From Pseudomonadota bacterium (GTDB lineage: Bacteria > Pseudomonadota > Alphaproteobacteria > Micropepsales > Micropepsaceae): a DNA stretch of 64,000 nt. The number at the start of each line of letters is the position of its first letter. The stretch's first letter is position 1. A program made the translations under genes and the position numbers. This document shows, in pieces, positions 52,434 through 61,491 of this stretch. The DNA lies in assembly GCA_018241025.1 (NCBI GenBank), contig JAFEEQ010000004.1, forward strand, positions 372,001-436,000, read 5' to 3'. Under the pieces are notes generated by a model, which saw only the letters and a program-made list of their open reading frames with translations, searched no databases and was not told where the DNA came from.

Positions 52434-52783
52434 GTCCTGGCTCCCTTGCTCTGGTCCAGCTTCACATGGGCCAGTCGCACGGCCTCGGCAAGGTCGCCGG
52501 CCAGGCTTTGGAAGGGTCGCGTCACCGTGCCCGCCCGTGCCACCAGGACATAGTCGACACCCGGCCGGCTCGCTCCGGCCAAAATCACCCGCGCGGCGGC
52601 CCGAAGCCGGCGCTTGGCCCGGTTGCGGATGACGGCATTGCCGATCTTGCGGCTCGCGGTGAAACCCACGCGGGTCGCCCCGTCGGTCGGATTTTCGCTG
52701 ATTTCGAGGGTGAGTCCGGGGGAAACCCGGCGAATGCCGCGTGCGGCGCGCAGGAAATCGCTGCGATTCTTCAGGCGATCCAT
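52430..52783 (-). CDS. rnpA: ribonuclease P protein component
   Basis: 117 residues, basic. Protein subunit of RNase P, the tRNA 5' processing ribozyme. N-terminal [12 protein letters not shown] and the RNR motif [17 protein letters not shown] (about residues 48-64) are conserved. It is the second gene of the rpmH operon and overlaps yidD by four bases. Confidence 0.95.
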   Translation of the reverse strand: MDRLKNRSDFLRAARGIRRVSPGLTLEISENPTDGATRVGFTASRKIGNAVIRNRAKRRLRAAARVILAGASRPGVDYVLVARAGTVTRPFQSLAGDLAEAVRLAHVKLDQSKGART

Positions 52784-52815
52784 GCTGCGCGCCCCTCGTT
52801 TGGGGCCAATCCGCC

Positions 52816-52950
52816 CTAGGCGGACAGCTTCTTGCGGCCATGCGCCCGGCGACGGGCCAGAATCTTGCGGCCGCCAGCCGTGGCCATGCGAGAACGGAAG
52901 CCGTGGCGCCGCTTGCGGACGATTTTGCTCGGCTGATAGGGGCGCTTCAT
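52816..52950 (-). CDS. rpmH: 50S ribosomal protein L34
   Basis: 44 residues, too short for many gene finders. The sequence starts [20 protein letters not shown] and ends [11 protein letters not shown], an almost invariant L34 pattern rich in Arg and Lys. It is the first gene of the rpmH-rnpA-yidD-yidC-engB operon and lies 34 bases downstream of a sigma-70 promoter on the minus strand. Confidence 0.98.
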   Translation of the reverse strand: MKRPYQPSKIVRKRRHGFRSRMATAGGRKILARRRAHGRKKLSA

Positions 52951-52983
52951 GGCGGCTACTCTTAAGTCTCGAAAGAGGGGCGG

Positions 52984-53012
52984 GTTCTATGGCCTGACGG
53001 CAGCCCTGTCAA
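52984..53012 (-). promoter_or_regulatory. sigma-70 promoter of the rpmH operon
   Basis: On the minus strand TTGACA (53012-53007), a 17-base spacer and TAGAAC (52989-52984) precede rpmH, with a short leader of roughly 27 bases. An 8-bp inverted repeat GCCCTGTC / GACAGGGC (53003-53028) overlaps the -35 box. Confidence 0.7.
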
Positions 53013-53075
53013 CCGCGCCCGACAGGGCGGTTCTGCCCATACCGGGCCTAGGAATCCCGGCGTTCTTAAGGCTTT

Positions 53076-54521
53076 ATGCCGTCCATGCCCGGCCCCACGC
53101 GCGCCCGGCTGGCCGCTGCCTGGGGGCTCGCAGCCCACAGCCTGTCGGGCCGGCTCCTGTTGCTCACCGTCCTATACGTGATGGTGGCCGAAGTGCTGAT
53201 ATTCGTGCCCTCGGTCGGGCGCTACCACCGCGAGCTGCTCGACAATCACATCGCCTCCGCCGAACTCGCGGTGCTGCCCTTTACCGAACCGGGCGGCGAC
53301 CAGCTTTCGGGCGAGGTCCGCAGCCACCTGCTGGAACGCGCCGGCGCCATGTCGGTCCTGCTGACCAGCACGGACCGTCGCGAACTCTACCAGATCTCCG
53401 ACATGCCGCCGCGGATCGACGCGACCATCGATCTCGTCGATGGCGGCGCCTTCGCCAACATGATCTGGGGCCTCGACTGCCTGTGGCATGACGGTACCCG
53501 CATCCTGCACGTCATCGCTCCGACCCGCATCCCGCATGTCGAAAGCATCGGCATCGTGCTCGGCGAGGGCGAGATCCGCGCCGCGCTGGTCTCCTATGCC
53601 GACAGGGTCATCGTGACCGGTCTGATCGTCTCGCTGGTAACAGCGGTGCTGGTCTTTCTCAGTCTCTACTTCGTCTTCGTCCGCCCGATGCGCAAGGTGA
53701 CCGAGGCGATGGTCGCGTTCCGCAGCAATCCCGAAAATCCGGCAAACATCGTCCAGGCCAGCGCCCGCCAGGACGAGATCGGCATCGCCGAACGCGAGCT
53801 CGCCGCCATGCAGCGCGATCTCTACGGCTTCCTGCAACAGAAGAACCGGCTCGCGGCGCTCGGTGCCGCTGTGGCGCGCATCCAGCACGATCTGCGCAAC
53901 ATCCTCGCCAATGCCCAGCTTGCGTCGGACCGCTTGAGCGACAGCGAAGATCCCGTCGTGAAGAAGCTCGCGCCGCGTCTCGTTGCTTCCATCGACCGTG
54001 CCGTCTCACTTGCCACCAACACCTTGCGCTATGGCCGCGCGGACGAGCGCCCGCCGCAGCGCAAATCACTCGCGCTTGGGGCGATCCTGTCCGAAGCCGC
54101 CGAGGCTGCAATCGAAGCGCGCATCGTGCCCGTCGAGATTGCGCTGGCGCTCGATGTCGCCGGTGATCTGCGTATCGAGGCCGATCCAGAACAGCTCTAT
54201 CGCATTGCACTCAACATCCTACGCAATGCCGTCGAAGCGCTGGTCGAGCGCGCAACGCCTGGCCGGATCGCCATTCGCGCCGAACGCAGGGGTCAGCGTG
54301 TCTTTATTGAGATCGAGGACGACGGTCCGGGAATTCCGGAGACGGTGCGCGAACGTCTATTCCAGCCCTTCGCGAGTGCCGCGCGCGCCGGCGGCTCCGG
54401 CCTAGGACTCGCCATTGCCCGCGATCTCGCGCGCGGACATGGTGGCGACATCGTTCTGGTGACGAGCGGCGAAGGTGGCACACTGTTCCGCATCGAGTTG
54501 CCGGACAGCGAACTGTTGTAA
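53076..54521 (+). CDS. HAMP-containing sensor histidine kinase
   Basis: 481 residues. One N-terminal helix (LLLLTVLYVMVAEVLIFV, about residues 26-44), a periplasmic sensor domain (about 45-175), a second helix (VIVTGLIVSLVTAVLVFLSL), a HAMP-like region (PMRKVTEAMVAFRSNPENPA) and the kinase core with the phospho-His in VARIQHDLRNILANAQLAS. The G box is GSGLGLAIARDLARGHGGDI. The H box reads QHDLRN, the HPK type that includes nitrogen-regulatory-like kinases. No response regulator lies nearby. Start could be the second ATG nine bases later. Confidence 0.93.
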   Translation: MPSMPGPTRARLAAAWGLAAHSLSGRLLLLTVLYVMVAEVLIFVPSVGRYHRELLDNHIASAELAVLPFTEPGGDQLSGEVRSHLLERAGAMSVLLTSTDRRELYQISDMPPRIDATIDLVDGGAFANMIWGLDCLWHDGTRILHVIAPTRIPHVESIGIVLGEGEIRAALVSYADRVIVTGLIVSLVTAVLVFLSLYFVFVRPMRKVTEAMVAFRSNPENPANIVQASARQDEIGIAERELAAMQRDLYGFLQQKNRLAALGAAVARIQHDLRNILANAQLASDRLSDSEDPVVKKLAPRLVASIDRAVSLATNTLRYGRADERPPQRKSLALGAILSEAAEAAIEARIVPVEIALALDVAGDLRIEADPEQLYRIALNILRNAVEALVERATPGRIAIRAERRGQRVFIEIEDDGPGIPETVRERLFQPFASAARAGGSGLGLAIARDLARGHGGDIVLVTSGEGGTLFRIELPDSELL

Positions 54522-54573
54522 CTCGACCGTCCGCCCGCTCGGGACTAAGGTCGCGTGGTCGAAGGGGGATGTC

Positions 54574-55704
54574 ATGCTGCGCAAAATCCTGCTTGGTCTC
54601 GCCGCATTCGTCGTCCTGCTGTTCGCGGTAATCGCGGCGATCTGGTTCACGGGGTCGACACCGGCGGTCATCGCATTTCTCTTTGCACCGCATCACGGCT
54701 GGGACCTGTCATTGAAGGCGCCCGCGCCCGATTACGCGAAGCCCGACAGCTGGGCTGCGCTACCGTCCCGTCCCGGTCTTGCAATGACTGTACCGGACGG
54801 TGTCGCGCCGCCGCCGAAGGACCCGCCAGTCGATGTCTTCTTCATCCATCCCACCGGTTACACCAGCGGTGCGGAGTGGAACTCGCCGCTCGATCCCAAC
54901 TCCAAGACCGAAGAAAACACCCAATGGATGATGGCCAATCAGGCCGGCGCCTTTAACGGCTGCTGCGCGATCTATGCGCCGCGCTATCGCGAGGCCACCA
55001 TCTATCGCTATGTCGATGCGACGCCGGAGATATTCAGGAAGTCCGGCGACTTCGCCTATGCCGACGTCGATCGCGCCTTCACCTATTTTCTCGAGCACTA
55101 TTCAAACGGCCGCCCCTTCATCATCGCCAGTCACAGCCAGGGCACCGAGCACGGCTTCAATCTGATCAAGCGGCGCATAGACGGAACGCCGCTTGCCGGT
55201 CGCCTGGTCGCGGCCTACCTCATCGGTGGATCGATCACGGACAAGGCCGTCGATGCGCTGAAGACCGTTCATGCCTGCGCCTCGGCCACCGATCTGCACT
55301 GCGTGATCCATTGGGCGACTTATGCGGAAGGCAGCCGCCCGGTCCGCTCCGATACGCCCGACAAGGTACTCTGCATCAACCCGTTGACCTGGATACGCGA
55401 CGGCGCGGCGGCACCAGCCAGTTTGAATCGGGGAGCAGTACCGATTTCCGGCGGCTTCCAGTTCGATACCTGGACCGATCGCGCCACCGGCATGGCGTTT
55501 CCGCGGTCGGGTGCGCCGCTTAAAGCCTGGACCGGCGCGACGTGCAAGGGTGGCCTGCTGTTCGCGAAAGACGAGCATGGAACGCCGTTCGCCCGCGCCG
55601 CGCTTGGCGATAACTACCATGGCCTCGACTATGCGCTCTTTGCGATGAACATCCGCGAAAACGCGCAAGCGCGAGTCGCGGCCTATCTGAAGGCGCTACC
55701 ATGA
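54574..55704 (+). CDS. DUF3089 alpha/beta-hydrolase-like membrane-anchored protein
   Basis: 376 residues. An N-terminal membrane anchor (ILLGLAAFVVLLFAVIAAIW, about residues 5-24) is followed by a DUF3089 domain. The conserved opening VDVFFIHPTGYTSGAEWNSP and the nucleophile elbow IIASHSQGTEHG suggest a serine hydrolase; a likely acid/His pair is at the C-terminus (GDNYHGLDY). Substrate unknown. AAGGGGG lies five bases upstream of the start. It is coupled to tam by an ATGA overlap. Confidence 0.86.
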   Translation: MLRKILLGLAAFVVLLFAVIAAIWFTGSTPAVIAFLFAPHHGWDLSLKAPAPDYAKPDSWAALPSRPGLAMTVPDGVAPPPKDPPVDVFFIHPTGYTSGAEWNSPLDPNSKTEENTQWMMANQAGAFNGCCAIYAPRYREATIYRYVDATPEIFRKSGDFAYADVDRAFTYFLEHYSNGRPFIIASHSQGTEHGFNLIKRRIDGTPLAGRLVAAYLIGGSITDKAVDALKTVHACASATDLHCVIHWATYAEGSRPVRSDTPDKVLCINPLTWIRDGAAAPASLNRGAVPISGGFQFDTWTDRATGMAFPRSGAPLKAWTGATCKGGLLFAKDEHGTPFARAALGDNYHGLDYALFAMNIRENAQARVAAYLKALP

Positions 55705-56462
55705 CCTGGAATCCCGCGACCTATCTCGCCTTCGCCGACGAGCGCACACGTCCGGCGGCCGAGCTTCTCGCTCGCGTGCCGAACATTGCGCCCGGCCGTG
55801 TGGTCGATCTCGGTTGCGGTCCGGGCAACTCGACCGAACTGCTCTGCGCGCGCTGGCCTGACGCCAAGATCGAAGGACTCGATTCTTCGCCCGACATGCT
55901 GGTGAAGGCGCGGGCGAGCGGCGTCGCCGCCGACTGGATCGAAGCCGATGTCGCGACATGGCAGGCGGCCGCGCCCTATGATGTGATTTTCTCGAATGCC
56001 ACGTTCCAGTGGCTCGGCGGACATCCCGAGTTGTTGCCGCGTCTGGCTGGCTATGTGAAATCGGGCGGTACATTCGCCTTCCAGGTCCCGCACAACATGG
56101 ATGCACCGAGCCATGTCCTGATGCGCGAAACCGCAAGCAACGGTCCCTGGGCGCAAAGGCTCGCCGACGTGCGCGAAGTATCGGTTCTGCCGCCGGAGGC
56201 CTACTACGACATCCTCAAGCCACACGCCGCCGCGGTCGACATCTGGGAGACGGAATATCTTCATGTTCTTTCGGGCGAAGACGCTGTCTATCACTGGGTT
56301 AGCGGAACGGGTCTGCGTCCCTTCGTTCAGGCGCTCGATGCCGGCGAGCGCGATGCCTTCGTCGCGGCGTACAAGGCCCGCCTCAATGCTGCCTACCCGC
56401 GCCGCGCCGACGGCGCAACTCTGTTTCCCTTCAAGCGTCTCTTCGTCATCGCGCGGCGCTGA
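55701..56462 (+). CDS. tam: trans-aconitate 2-methyltransferase
   Basis: 253 residues. SAM-dependent methyltransferase that methylates trans-aconitate, an inhibitor of aconitase. N-terminal WNPATYLAFADERTRPAAEL and the SAM motif VVDLGCGPGNSTELL (about residue 34) are as in Tam, with IEGLDSSPDML and IFSNATFQWLGGHPE further on. Coupled to the DUF3089 hydrolase gene. Confidence 0.93.
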   Translation: MTWNPATYLAFADERTRPAAELLARVPNIAPGRVVDLGCGPGNSTELLCARWPDAKIEGLDSSPDMLVKARASGVAADWIEADVATWQAAAPYDVIFSNATFQWLGGHPELLPRLAGYVKSGGTFAFQVPHNMDAPSHVLMRETASNGPWAQRLADVREVSVLPPEAYYDILKPHAAAVDIWETEYLHVLSGEDAVYHWVSGTGLRPFVQALDAGERDAFVAAYKARLNAAYPRRADGATLFPFKRLFVIARR

Positions 56463-56518
56463 CCGCTTGACCCTTCAGCGGTCTTGGCCTCCAAATCCAA
56501 CTACGGATTGGGGGATCC

Positions 56519-58690
56519 ATGCGTCGGTTTTGGGTAGCGTTGGCCGGCTTCGGTCTTGCCGGCATTGTTGCAATCGCAGCGCCGGTCGACGTGAAGGTTG
56601 GTGGCAAGGGCGGCAAGTCCGATGGTGGCTGCCACGGACTTCTCTGTATCGATGTCGGCAAGGTGATCGAAAAGGTCACGGCGCCGGCCGACAAGCCGAC
56701 GGTCGACAAACCGGCCGACAAGCCCTCCGGCGGAAGGCCGGCGGGTGCGCCCGTCATATCGTCTCCGCCAAACACACCGCAGACGCCTCAATACCCGCAA
56801 ACAAACATCTGCATTCACAAATTCAACGATCTCAACGGCAACGGCATCAGGAACGGGGTTGAGCCGGGTCTCGCAGGTTGGGTCTTCACGATTTTCTCGC
56901 CCGCTTTCGGACCCTATGTGCTGGTCCCCACCGGGACGAACGGCGTTTGCGGCGGCGCGAATTTCCCACCCGGCACATACACCGTGACCGAGACCCCTCA
57001 GGCCGGATGGATACCGACGTCGCCGGGCGGTCAAACCCAGACCATCACAATCGTGCCAGGGCAGGACGTGACTCTATTCTTCGGCAATCGCAATTTGCAG
57101 CTGAATGGGCCTGGCGCGGTGTGCATCTCGAAATACAACGACCTCAACGGCAACGGACTGCGCGATGGTGGCGAGCCGGGTCTGGCCGGGTGGATTTTCA
57201 CAATTCGCAATGCGGGTGGTTCCATCATCGACTTCGGCAGCTCGGATGCGAACGGAGTCTATTGCTCGCATCCGATCCCGGCAGGGCCGATCACGGTGCA
57301 GGAAACCATGCAGAGCGGCTGGGTCAACACGGACCCTGGCGGCACGTTGCCTTCCAAGACGACGACCATTATCGCCGCCAATACGGTCTATCTGTCGTTC
57401 GGAAATCAGCAACCTCCGCCGAAAGGGCAGATCTGCGTCTCGAAGTATTTCGACGCGAATGCCGACGGAATTTACAATGCTGGCGAGACCCTGTTGTCGG
57501 GTTGGCACTTCAACATCACCGGCCCGTCCGGCCCGATCACATTGACGACCGATGCTACCGGGCATGCCTGTACGCCCATCAGCCTGCCGCTCGGAAATTA
57601 CGTCGTCAGCGAAGTGATGCAGCCCGGTTGGCTCAATACCCAGCCGGGCGGATCGTCGCCGCACTTGAATGTCGCGGTCGTCCAGGGCCCCGGCACGGTG
57701 CTCGCGTTCGGCAACACGGACCTCTTGCCGGGCCATATCTGTGTCGACAAGTATCAGGACCTCAACAGGAACGGCCATTTCAATTCCGGCGAGCCTCCGC
57801 TGGCGGGCTGGAGCTTCACCGTAACGAATGCTTCCGGCTCCGTGGTCGACAGCGGCACGACAAACACGCTTGGCCGCTATTGCACGCAGGCTTCGCTGAG
57901 CCCCGGTGTTTATACGGTCACGGAGACGCCGCAGCCCTGGTGGGTAAACACCGATCCGTTGGGACCGCCATCGGTTGCCGAACCCGGCGTGAAGACTGTC
58001 ACACTGACCGCGGCACACGGAGCCGAAGTCCGCTTTGGTAACGTCAAAGCGGGGCAAGTCTGCATTCACAAGTACAACGATCTCAATGCCAACGGTCAAC
58101 TCGACCCGGGAGAGCCTTTGCTCTCCGGGTGGTCGTTCTATCTGCGGTACCAGATGGCAGCGACCGCCGGCATGCCGCATGTTTGGACGGATGCGAGCGG
58201 CACTGCCTGTGTGTTTGTCGAGCCCGGCGGCATGCAGCGAACCGTGGAAGTTCCTTGGCCGGTCGCGGGTTGGACCAACACCGATCCGCCTGGCACCTGG
58301 CCGCACAAGGACTACACCGTTGCGGAAGGCCAGACGACGGATGTCTATTTCGGCAACCGCCAGATCAATCCGCAGCCCGGCCGCGTCTGCATCGTGAAGT
58401 ACAACGACCGCAACAGGAATGGCGCCTTCGACTCGGCCGACTACAAGCTTGCCGGCTGGCATTTCACGGTGAAGACGGCAGCAGGCTCAACCGTCGGCAC
58501 GCTCACGACCGGCACCGGCGCGCCGTCATGTCTGGATCTGCCGGTCGGCAGTTACATTGCTGTCGAGACGATGCAATACGGCTGGACCAACACCGATCCC
58601 CCGGGTCCGAATCCGCAGAAGCCTTTCGCTATCGGCAACGGCCAGCAGGTCGATCTGGTATTCGGCAATATCCAGATGGCATTGCCGTGA
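56519..58690 (+). CDS. secreted protein with six SdrD-B-like Ca-loop repeats
   Basis: 723 residues. A signal peptide (MRRFWVALAGFGLAGIVAIA) and a linker of about 75 residues with Cys at 38 and 43 and Pro/Lys-rich sequence precede six tandem repeats of about 102-109 residues covering 98-717. Each repeat opens with (I/V)C(I/V)xK(Y/F)xDxNxNG and an acidic loop (DLNGNGLRDGGEPGLAGW in repeat 2), as in SdrD B-type Ca-binding domains, and ends in a strand closing xFGN. Each carries two Cys, 45-49 residues apart. There is no LPXTG, GPI or autotransporter domain. Likely role: extracellular, Ca-stabilised adhesin or matrix protein. Confidence 0.82.
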   Translation: MRRFWVALAGFGLAGIVAIAAPVDVKVGGKGGKSDGGCHGLLCIDVGKVIEKVTAPADKPTVDKPADKPSGGRPAGAPVISSPPNTPQTPQYPQTNICIHKFNDLNGNGIRNGVEPGLAGWVFTIFSPAFGPYVLVPTGTNGVCGGANFPPGTYTVTETPQAGWIPTSPGGQTQTITIVPGQDVTLFFGNRNLQLNGPGAVCISKYNDLNGNGLRDGGEPGLAGWIFTIRNAGGSIIDFGSSDANGVYCSHPIPAGPITVQETMQSGWVNTDPGGTLPSKTTTIIAANTVYLSFGNQQPPPKGQICVSKYFDANADGIYNAGETLLSGWHFNITGPSGPITLTTDATGHACTPISLPLGNYVVSEVMQPGWLNTQPGGSSPHLNVAVVQGPGTVLAFGNTDLLPGHICVDKYQDLNRNGHFNSGEPPLAGWSFTVTNASGSVVDSGTTNTLGRYCTQASLSPGVYTVTETPQPWWVNTDPLGPPSVAEPGVKTVTLTAAHGAEVRFGNVKAGQVCIHKYNDLNANGQLDPGEPLLSGWSFYLRYQMAATAGMPHVWTDASGTACVFVEPGGMQRTVEVPWPVAGWTNTDPPGTWPHKDYTVAEGQTTDVYFGNRQINPQPGRVCIVKYNDRNRNGAFDSADYKLAGWHFTVKTAAGSTVGTLTTGTGAPSCLDLPVGSYIAVETMQYGWTNTDPPGPNPQKPFAIGNGQQVDLVFGNIQMALP
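56810..58669 (+). repeat. six ~105-residue repeats encoding SdrD-B-like domains
   Basis: Repeat starts by residue: 98, 202, 306, 408, 515 and 624, period 102-109 residues. Invariant features are the first Cys three to four residues before the Lys, an Asp/Asn-rich loop with Gly, a Leu-(Ala/Ser)-Gly-Trp turn, a mid-repeat Cys, a Gly-Trp x-(N/P)-T segment and a final Phe-Gly-Asn. DNA copies are diverged. Confidence 0.88.
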
Positions 58691-58694
58691 CGCG

Positions 58695-60413
58695 TCAGTC
58701 TCCGAGCACGATGCCGTCGCGCCTTGGATCGGCTCCGCCGATATAGCCGCCCCGCACGCGCTCGATGATGTGCAACCCGCTCTCCAGATCGCGGGTGATG
58801 ATCGTATGCCCCATTGCCGTCAGCGCCGGTGCGAGGTCCGCCGCCGGCGTATCCTTTTCGAGAACGGTCGGCGAATTCAGGTTCAGCACATGCGGAATCG
58901 CTGTCGCTTGCTGCGGCGTCAGATGGGTATCGAGCATCGCGATCAATGATTGAGTCACGAAATCGATGATTGCCGGCCCGCCGGGCGATCCTGTTGCGAT
59001 CAGGAAACGGCCCTTGGCATCGAACACGATGGTGGGAGACATTGCGCTCATCGGACGCTTGCCGGGCGCCGGGGCATTTGCAACCGGAATTCCGTCGCGC
59101 GTGGGCTCGAAGGAGAAATCGGTCAACTCATTGTTCAGCAGGAAGCCGTTCGCCATCGTTTCCGAACCGAAGGCGAACTCGATCGTCATGGTCAGAGACA
59201 CGACCTGGCCATGATCGTCCACCGCCGAAAGATGCGACGTCCCCGGAAGCTGGCGCGTGCGCTGCGGCGCATATTCGGCATGCTTCTGCGGCGGCGTCCC
59301 GGCCACCGCCATGCCCATATCCTTGCCTGGCATGATCAGCGCCGAACGGGCTTTCAGATAGTCGCGATCCACCAGCCCGCGCACCGGCACATTGATGACA
59401 TCGGGATCGCCGAGATATTTCGCGCGATCGGCGAAGGCGAGGCGGCTTGCCTGGGTGAAAAGATGCGCGCCTTCGACGGTGCGCGTGTCGAGCTCGGCGG
59501 ATGGAAAACGCTCGAGCATGCCGAGGATCTGCAGCACCGCGACGCCGCCCGAGCTCGGCGGCCCCATCGAGCAGAGTTTGTAGCTGCGATAATGGCCGCA
59601 CACTGCCGGCCGCTCGACCGCGTGATAGTTCGCGAGATCTGCCAGCGTCATCCCGCCCGGATTGATCGGCGCGCCGTGCACGGCATCGACGATGTTCTGA
59701 GCGATCGGGCCGGTATAGAACGCTTTGGCTCCGTCCTTCGCGATCAGCTTCAGCGTCGCCGCCAGTTGTGGATTTTTCAGCAGCTCGCCTTCGGCCACGG
59801 GCGTTCCATCCGGATGGTAGAAATAGCGCTTCATGTCCGGCATCTGTGCCATCTGCGGAAATTCGCGCAGTTCCTTGGCCAGCTTGCGTCCGACTTTGAA
59901 GCCGTTTGTGGCGAGCCGGATCGCCGGCGCGAACAGCTTCGCCCAGGGCAGCTTGCCATAGCGCTTGTGCGCCATGTCCAGCATCGCCACCATGCCAGGC
60001 ACGCCGGTCGAGAGGCCGCCCGGAATGACGTCGAAATGGCCGCGTGGCTTGCCGTCCGGTCCCATGAACATGTCGGGCGTCGCGCTGGCCGGAGCGGTCT
60101 CGCGCCCGTCGAAGCTTGTCGTCACCTTGGTCTTTGGGTCATAGACCATCATGAAGGCGCCGCCGCCGATGCCCGATGATTCCGGTTCGACCAGCGTGAG
60201 CACCAGCTGCGCCGCGATCGCCGCGTCGACCGCGCTTCCGCCCGCGCGCAGAATTTCGCGCCCGGCTTCCGCCGCATAAGGACTCGCGGCCGCGATCATA
60301 TGGTGCCTGGTAAGACCGGCCGGCATTGCGTGCGGCTTCGGCACGGCAAGCGCCAGCGGTGCGGTCAGCACGATGAGGAATACGGCCTGGAATAGCCGCC
60401 GCAACATCAACAT
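58695..60413 (-). CDS. ggt: gamma-glutamyltranspeptidase
   Basis: 572 residues with a signal peptide (FQAVFLIVLTAPLALAVPKP). Cleaves the gamma-glutamyl bond of glutathione in the periplasm after self-processing. N-terminal AGGSAVDAAIAAQLVLTLVEP with SSGIGGGAFMM, the catalytic Thr in LPGTSHLSAVDDHG (about residue 393, new N-terminus of the small subunit), and the Gly-Gly loop SPGGPAIIDFV. It ends five bases from the repeat-protein stop, tail to tail. Confidence 0.95.
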   Translation of the reverse strand: MLMLRRLFQAVFLIVLTAPLALAVPKPHAMPAGLTRHHMIAAASPYAAEAGREILRAGGSAVDAAIAAQLVLTLVEPESSGIGGGAFMMVYDPKTKVTTSFDGRETAPASATPDMFMGPDGKPRGHFDVIPGGLSTGVPGMVAMLDMAHKRYGKLPWAKLFAPAIRLATNGFKVGRKLAKELREFPQMAQMPDMKRYFYHPDGTPVAEGELLKNPQLAATLKLIAKDGAKAFYTGPIAQNIVDAVHGAPINPGGMTLADLANYHAVERPAVCGHYRSYKLCSMGPPSSGGVAVLQILGMLERFPSAELDTRTVEGAHLFTQASRLAFADRAKYLGDPDVINVPVRGLVDRDYLKARSALIMPGKDMGMAVAGTPPQKHAEYAPQRTRQLPGTSHLSAVDDHGQVVSLTMTIEFAFGSETMANGFLLNNELTDFSFEPTRDGIPVANAPAPGKRPMSAMSPTIVFDAKGRFLIATGSPGGPAIIDFVTQSLIAMLDTHLTPQQATAIPHVLNLNSPTVLEKDTPAADLAPALTAMGHTIITRDLESGLHIIERVRGGYIGGADPRRDGIVLGD

Positions 60414-60459
60414 CTTCGGTCCTCGCTCTTTGCCCGTCTGCGCGCTACCTTGTCATATT

Positions 60460-61461
60460 ATGACACGGCCCGGCGCGCGAAATCTCATCACCGACGTAGC
60501 GGGTCTGCGCGTGGGGAATGCCGAAGACCACAAAGTCCTCACCGGCGTTACTGTCATCATGGCCGATGCGCTGACTACAGCGGTTGTCGATGTCCGCGGC
60601 GGTGCGCCCGGCACGCGCGATACGGAAGCCCTCGATCCCGTGGCCATCGATGGGGGCGCCGATGCCATCGTCCTTTCCGGCGGCTCGGTCTACGGGCTCG
60701 ATGCACCGGCCGGCGTGACATCTCTCCTGCGCGAACAGGGCCGCGGTGTGTTCTTCGGCGGGGTGAACGTGCCGATCGTGCCGGGTGCGATCCTGTTCGA
60801 TCTCACCAATGGCGGTGACAAGAATTGGGGCGCCGAGACGCCTTATCGCCGTCTGGGCCGTGCGGCCGCGGAGAATGCAGGGCTGGAATTTCCACTCGGT
60901 AATGTTGGCGCAGGTCTCGGCGCGCGGGCCGGTGCCTACAAAGGTGGTCTCGGCAGTGCTTCGACCGTCACCGACGATGGCCTGACAGTTGGCGCCATCG
61001 TCGCCGTGAACTCGCTCGGTTCGCCGCTCATCCCGGGCACGGACGTGTTCTGGGCATTCCCGTTCGAGCAGGCTGGCGAGTTCGGTGGCCGCCGATTGAA
61101 AGGGCCGACGGAATCGAGCCTCGATCTCCCCGCCGATATGAAGGGCGCCCTGCCGCGCCAGAACACCACCATCGCCGTCATTGCGATCGATGCCGCGGTC
61201 AGCGGTGTCGAGCTCAAGCGTATCGCGATCATGGCGCAGGATGGCTTTGCTCGCGCGCTGCGTCCAGTGCATACGCCGTTCGACGGAGACATCGTTTTCG
61301 CGATGGCGACCGGGAAGCGTCCGCTGGGCGATGCGCGCCCGCGCCAGGTCATGCGGCTCGGCACCGTCGCCGCCGACACGCTCTCCCGCGCCATCGCGCG
61401 TGGTGTCTACGAAGCCGACACGCTCGGCGCGATGAAGAGCTATCGCGCGCTGTTTCCCTGA
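60460..61461 (+). CDS. P1-family (DmpA-like) N-terminal nucleophile aminopeptidase
   Basis: 333 residues, no signal peptide. DmpA/BapA-type hydrolase that cleaves itself and then acts on amino-terminal amides or beta-peptides. The core includes ITDVAGLRVGNAED, DVRGGAPGTRDTEALDP, IVLSGGSVYGLDAPAGV and GNVGAGLGARAG, followed by AIVAVNSLGSPL near the expected cleavage site. It starts 46 bases after ggt in the opposite direction. Substrate unknown. Confidence 0.9.
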   Translation: MTRPGARNLITDVAGLRVGNAEDHKVLTGVTVIMADALTTAVVDVRGGAPGTRDTEALDPVAIDGGADAIVLSGGSVYGLDAPAGVTSLLREQGRGVFFGGVNVPIVPGAILFDLTNGGDKNWGAETPYRRLGRAAAENAGLEFPLGNVGAGLGARAGAYKGGLGSASTVTDDGLTVGAIVAVNSLGSPLIPGTDVFWAFPFEQAGEFGGRRLKGPTESSLDLPADMKGALPRQNTTIAVIAIDAAVSGVELKRIAIMAQDGFARALRPVHTPFDGDIVFAMATGKRPLGDARPRQVMRLGTVAADTLSRAIARGVYEADTLGAMKSYRALFP

Positions 61462-61491
61462 ACGAGATCGACACGAACTTGGGAGGTCACG

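Noticed and set aside
52951..53075. Search for oriC or DnaA boxes next to rpmH
   Set aside because: No TTATCCACA-type boxes or AT-rich unwinding region were seen, and dnaA is not adjacent.
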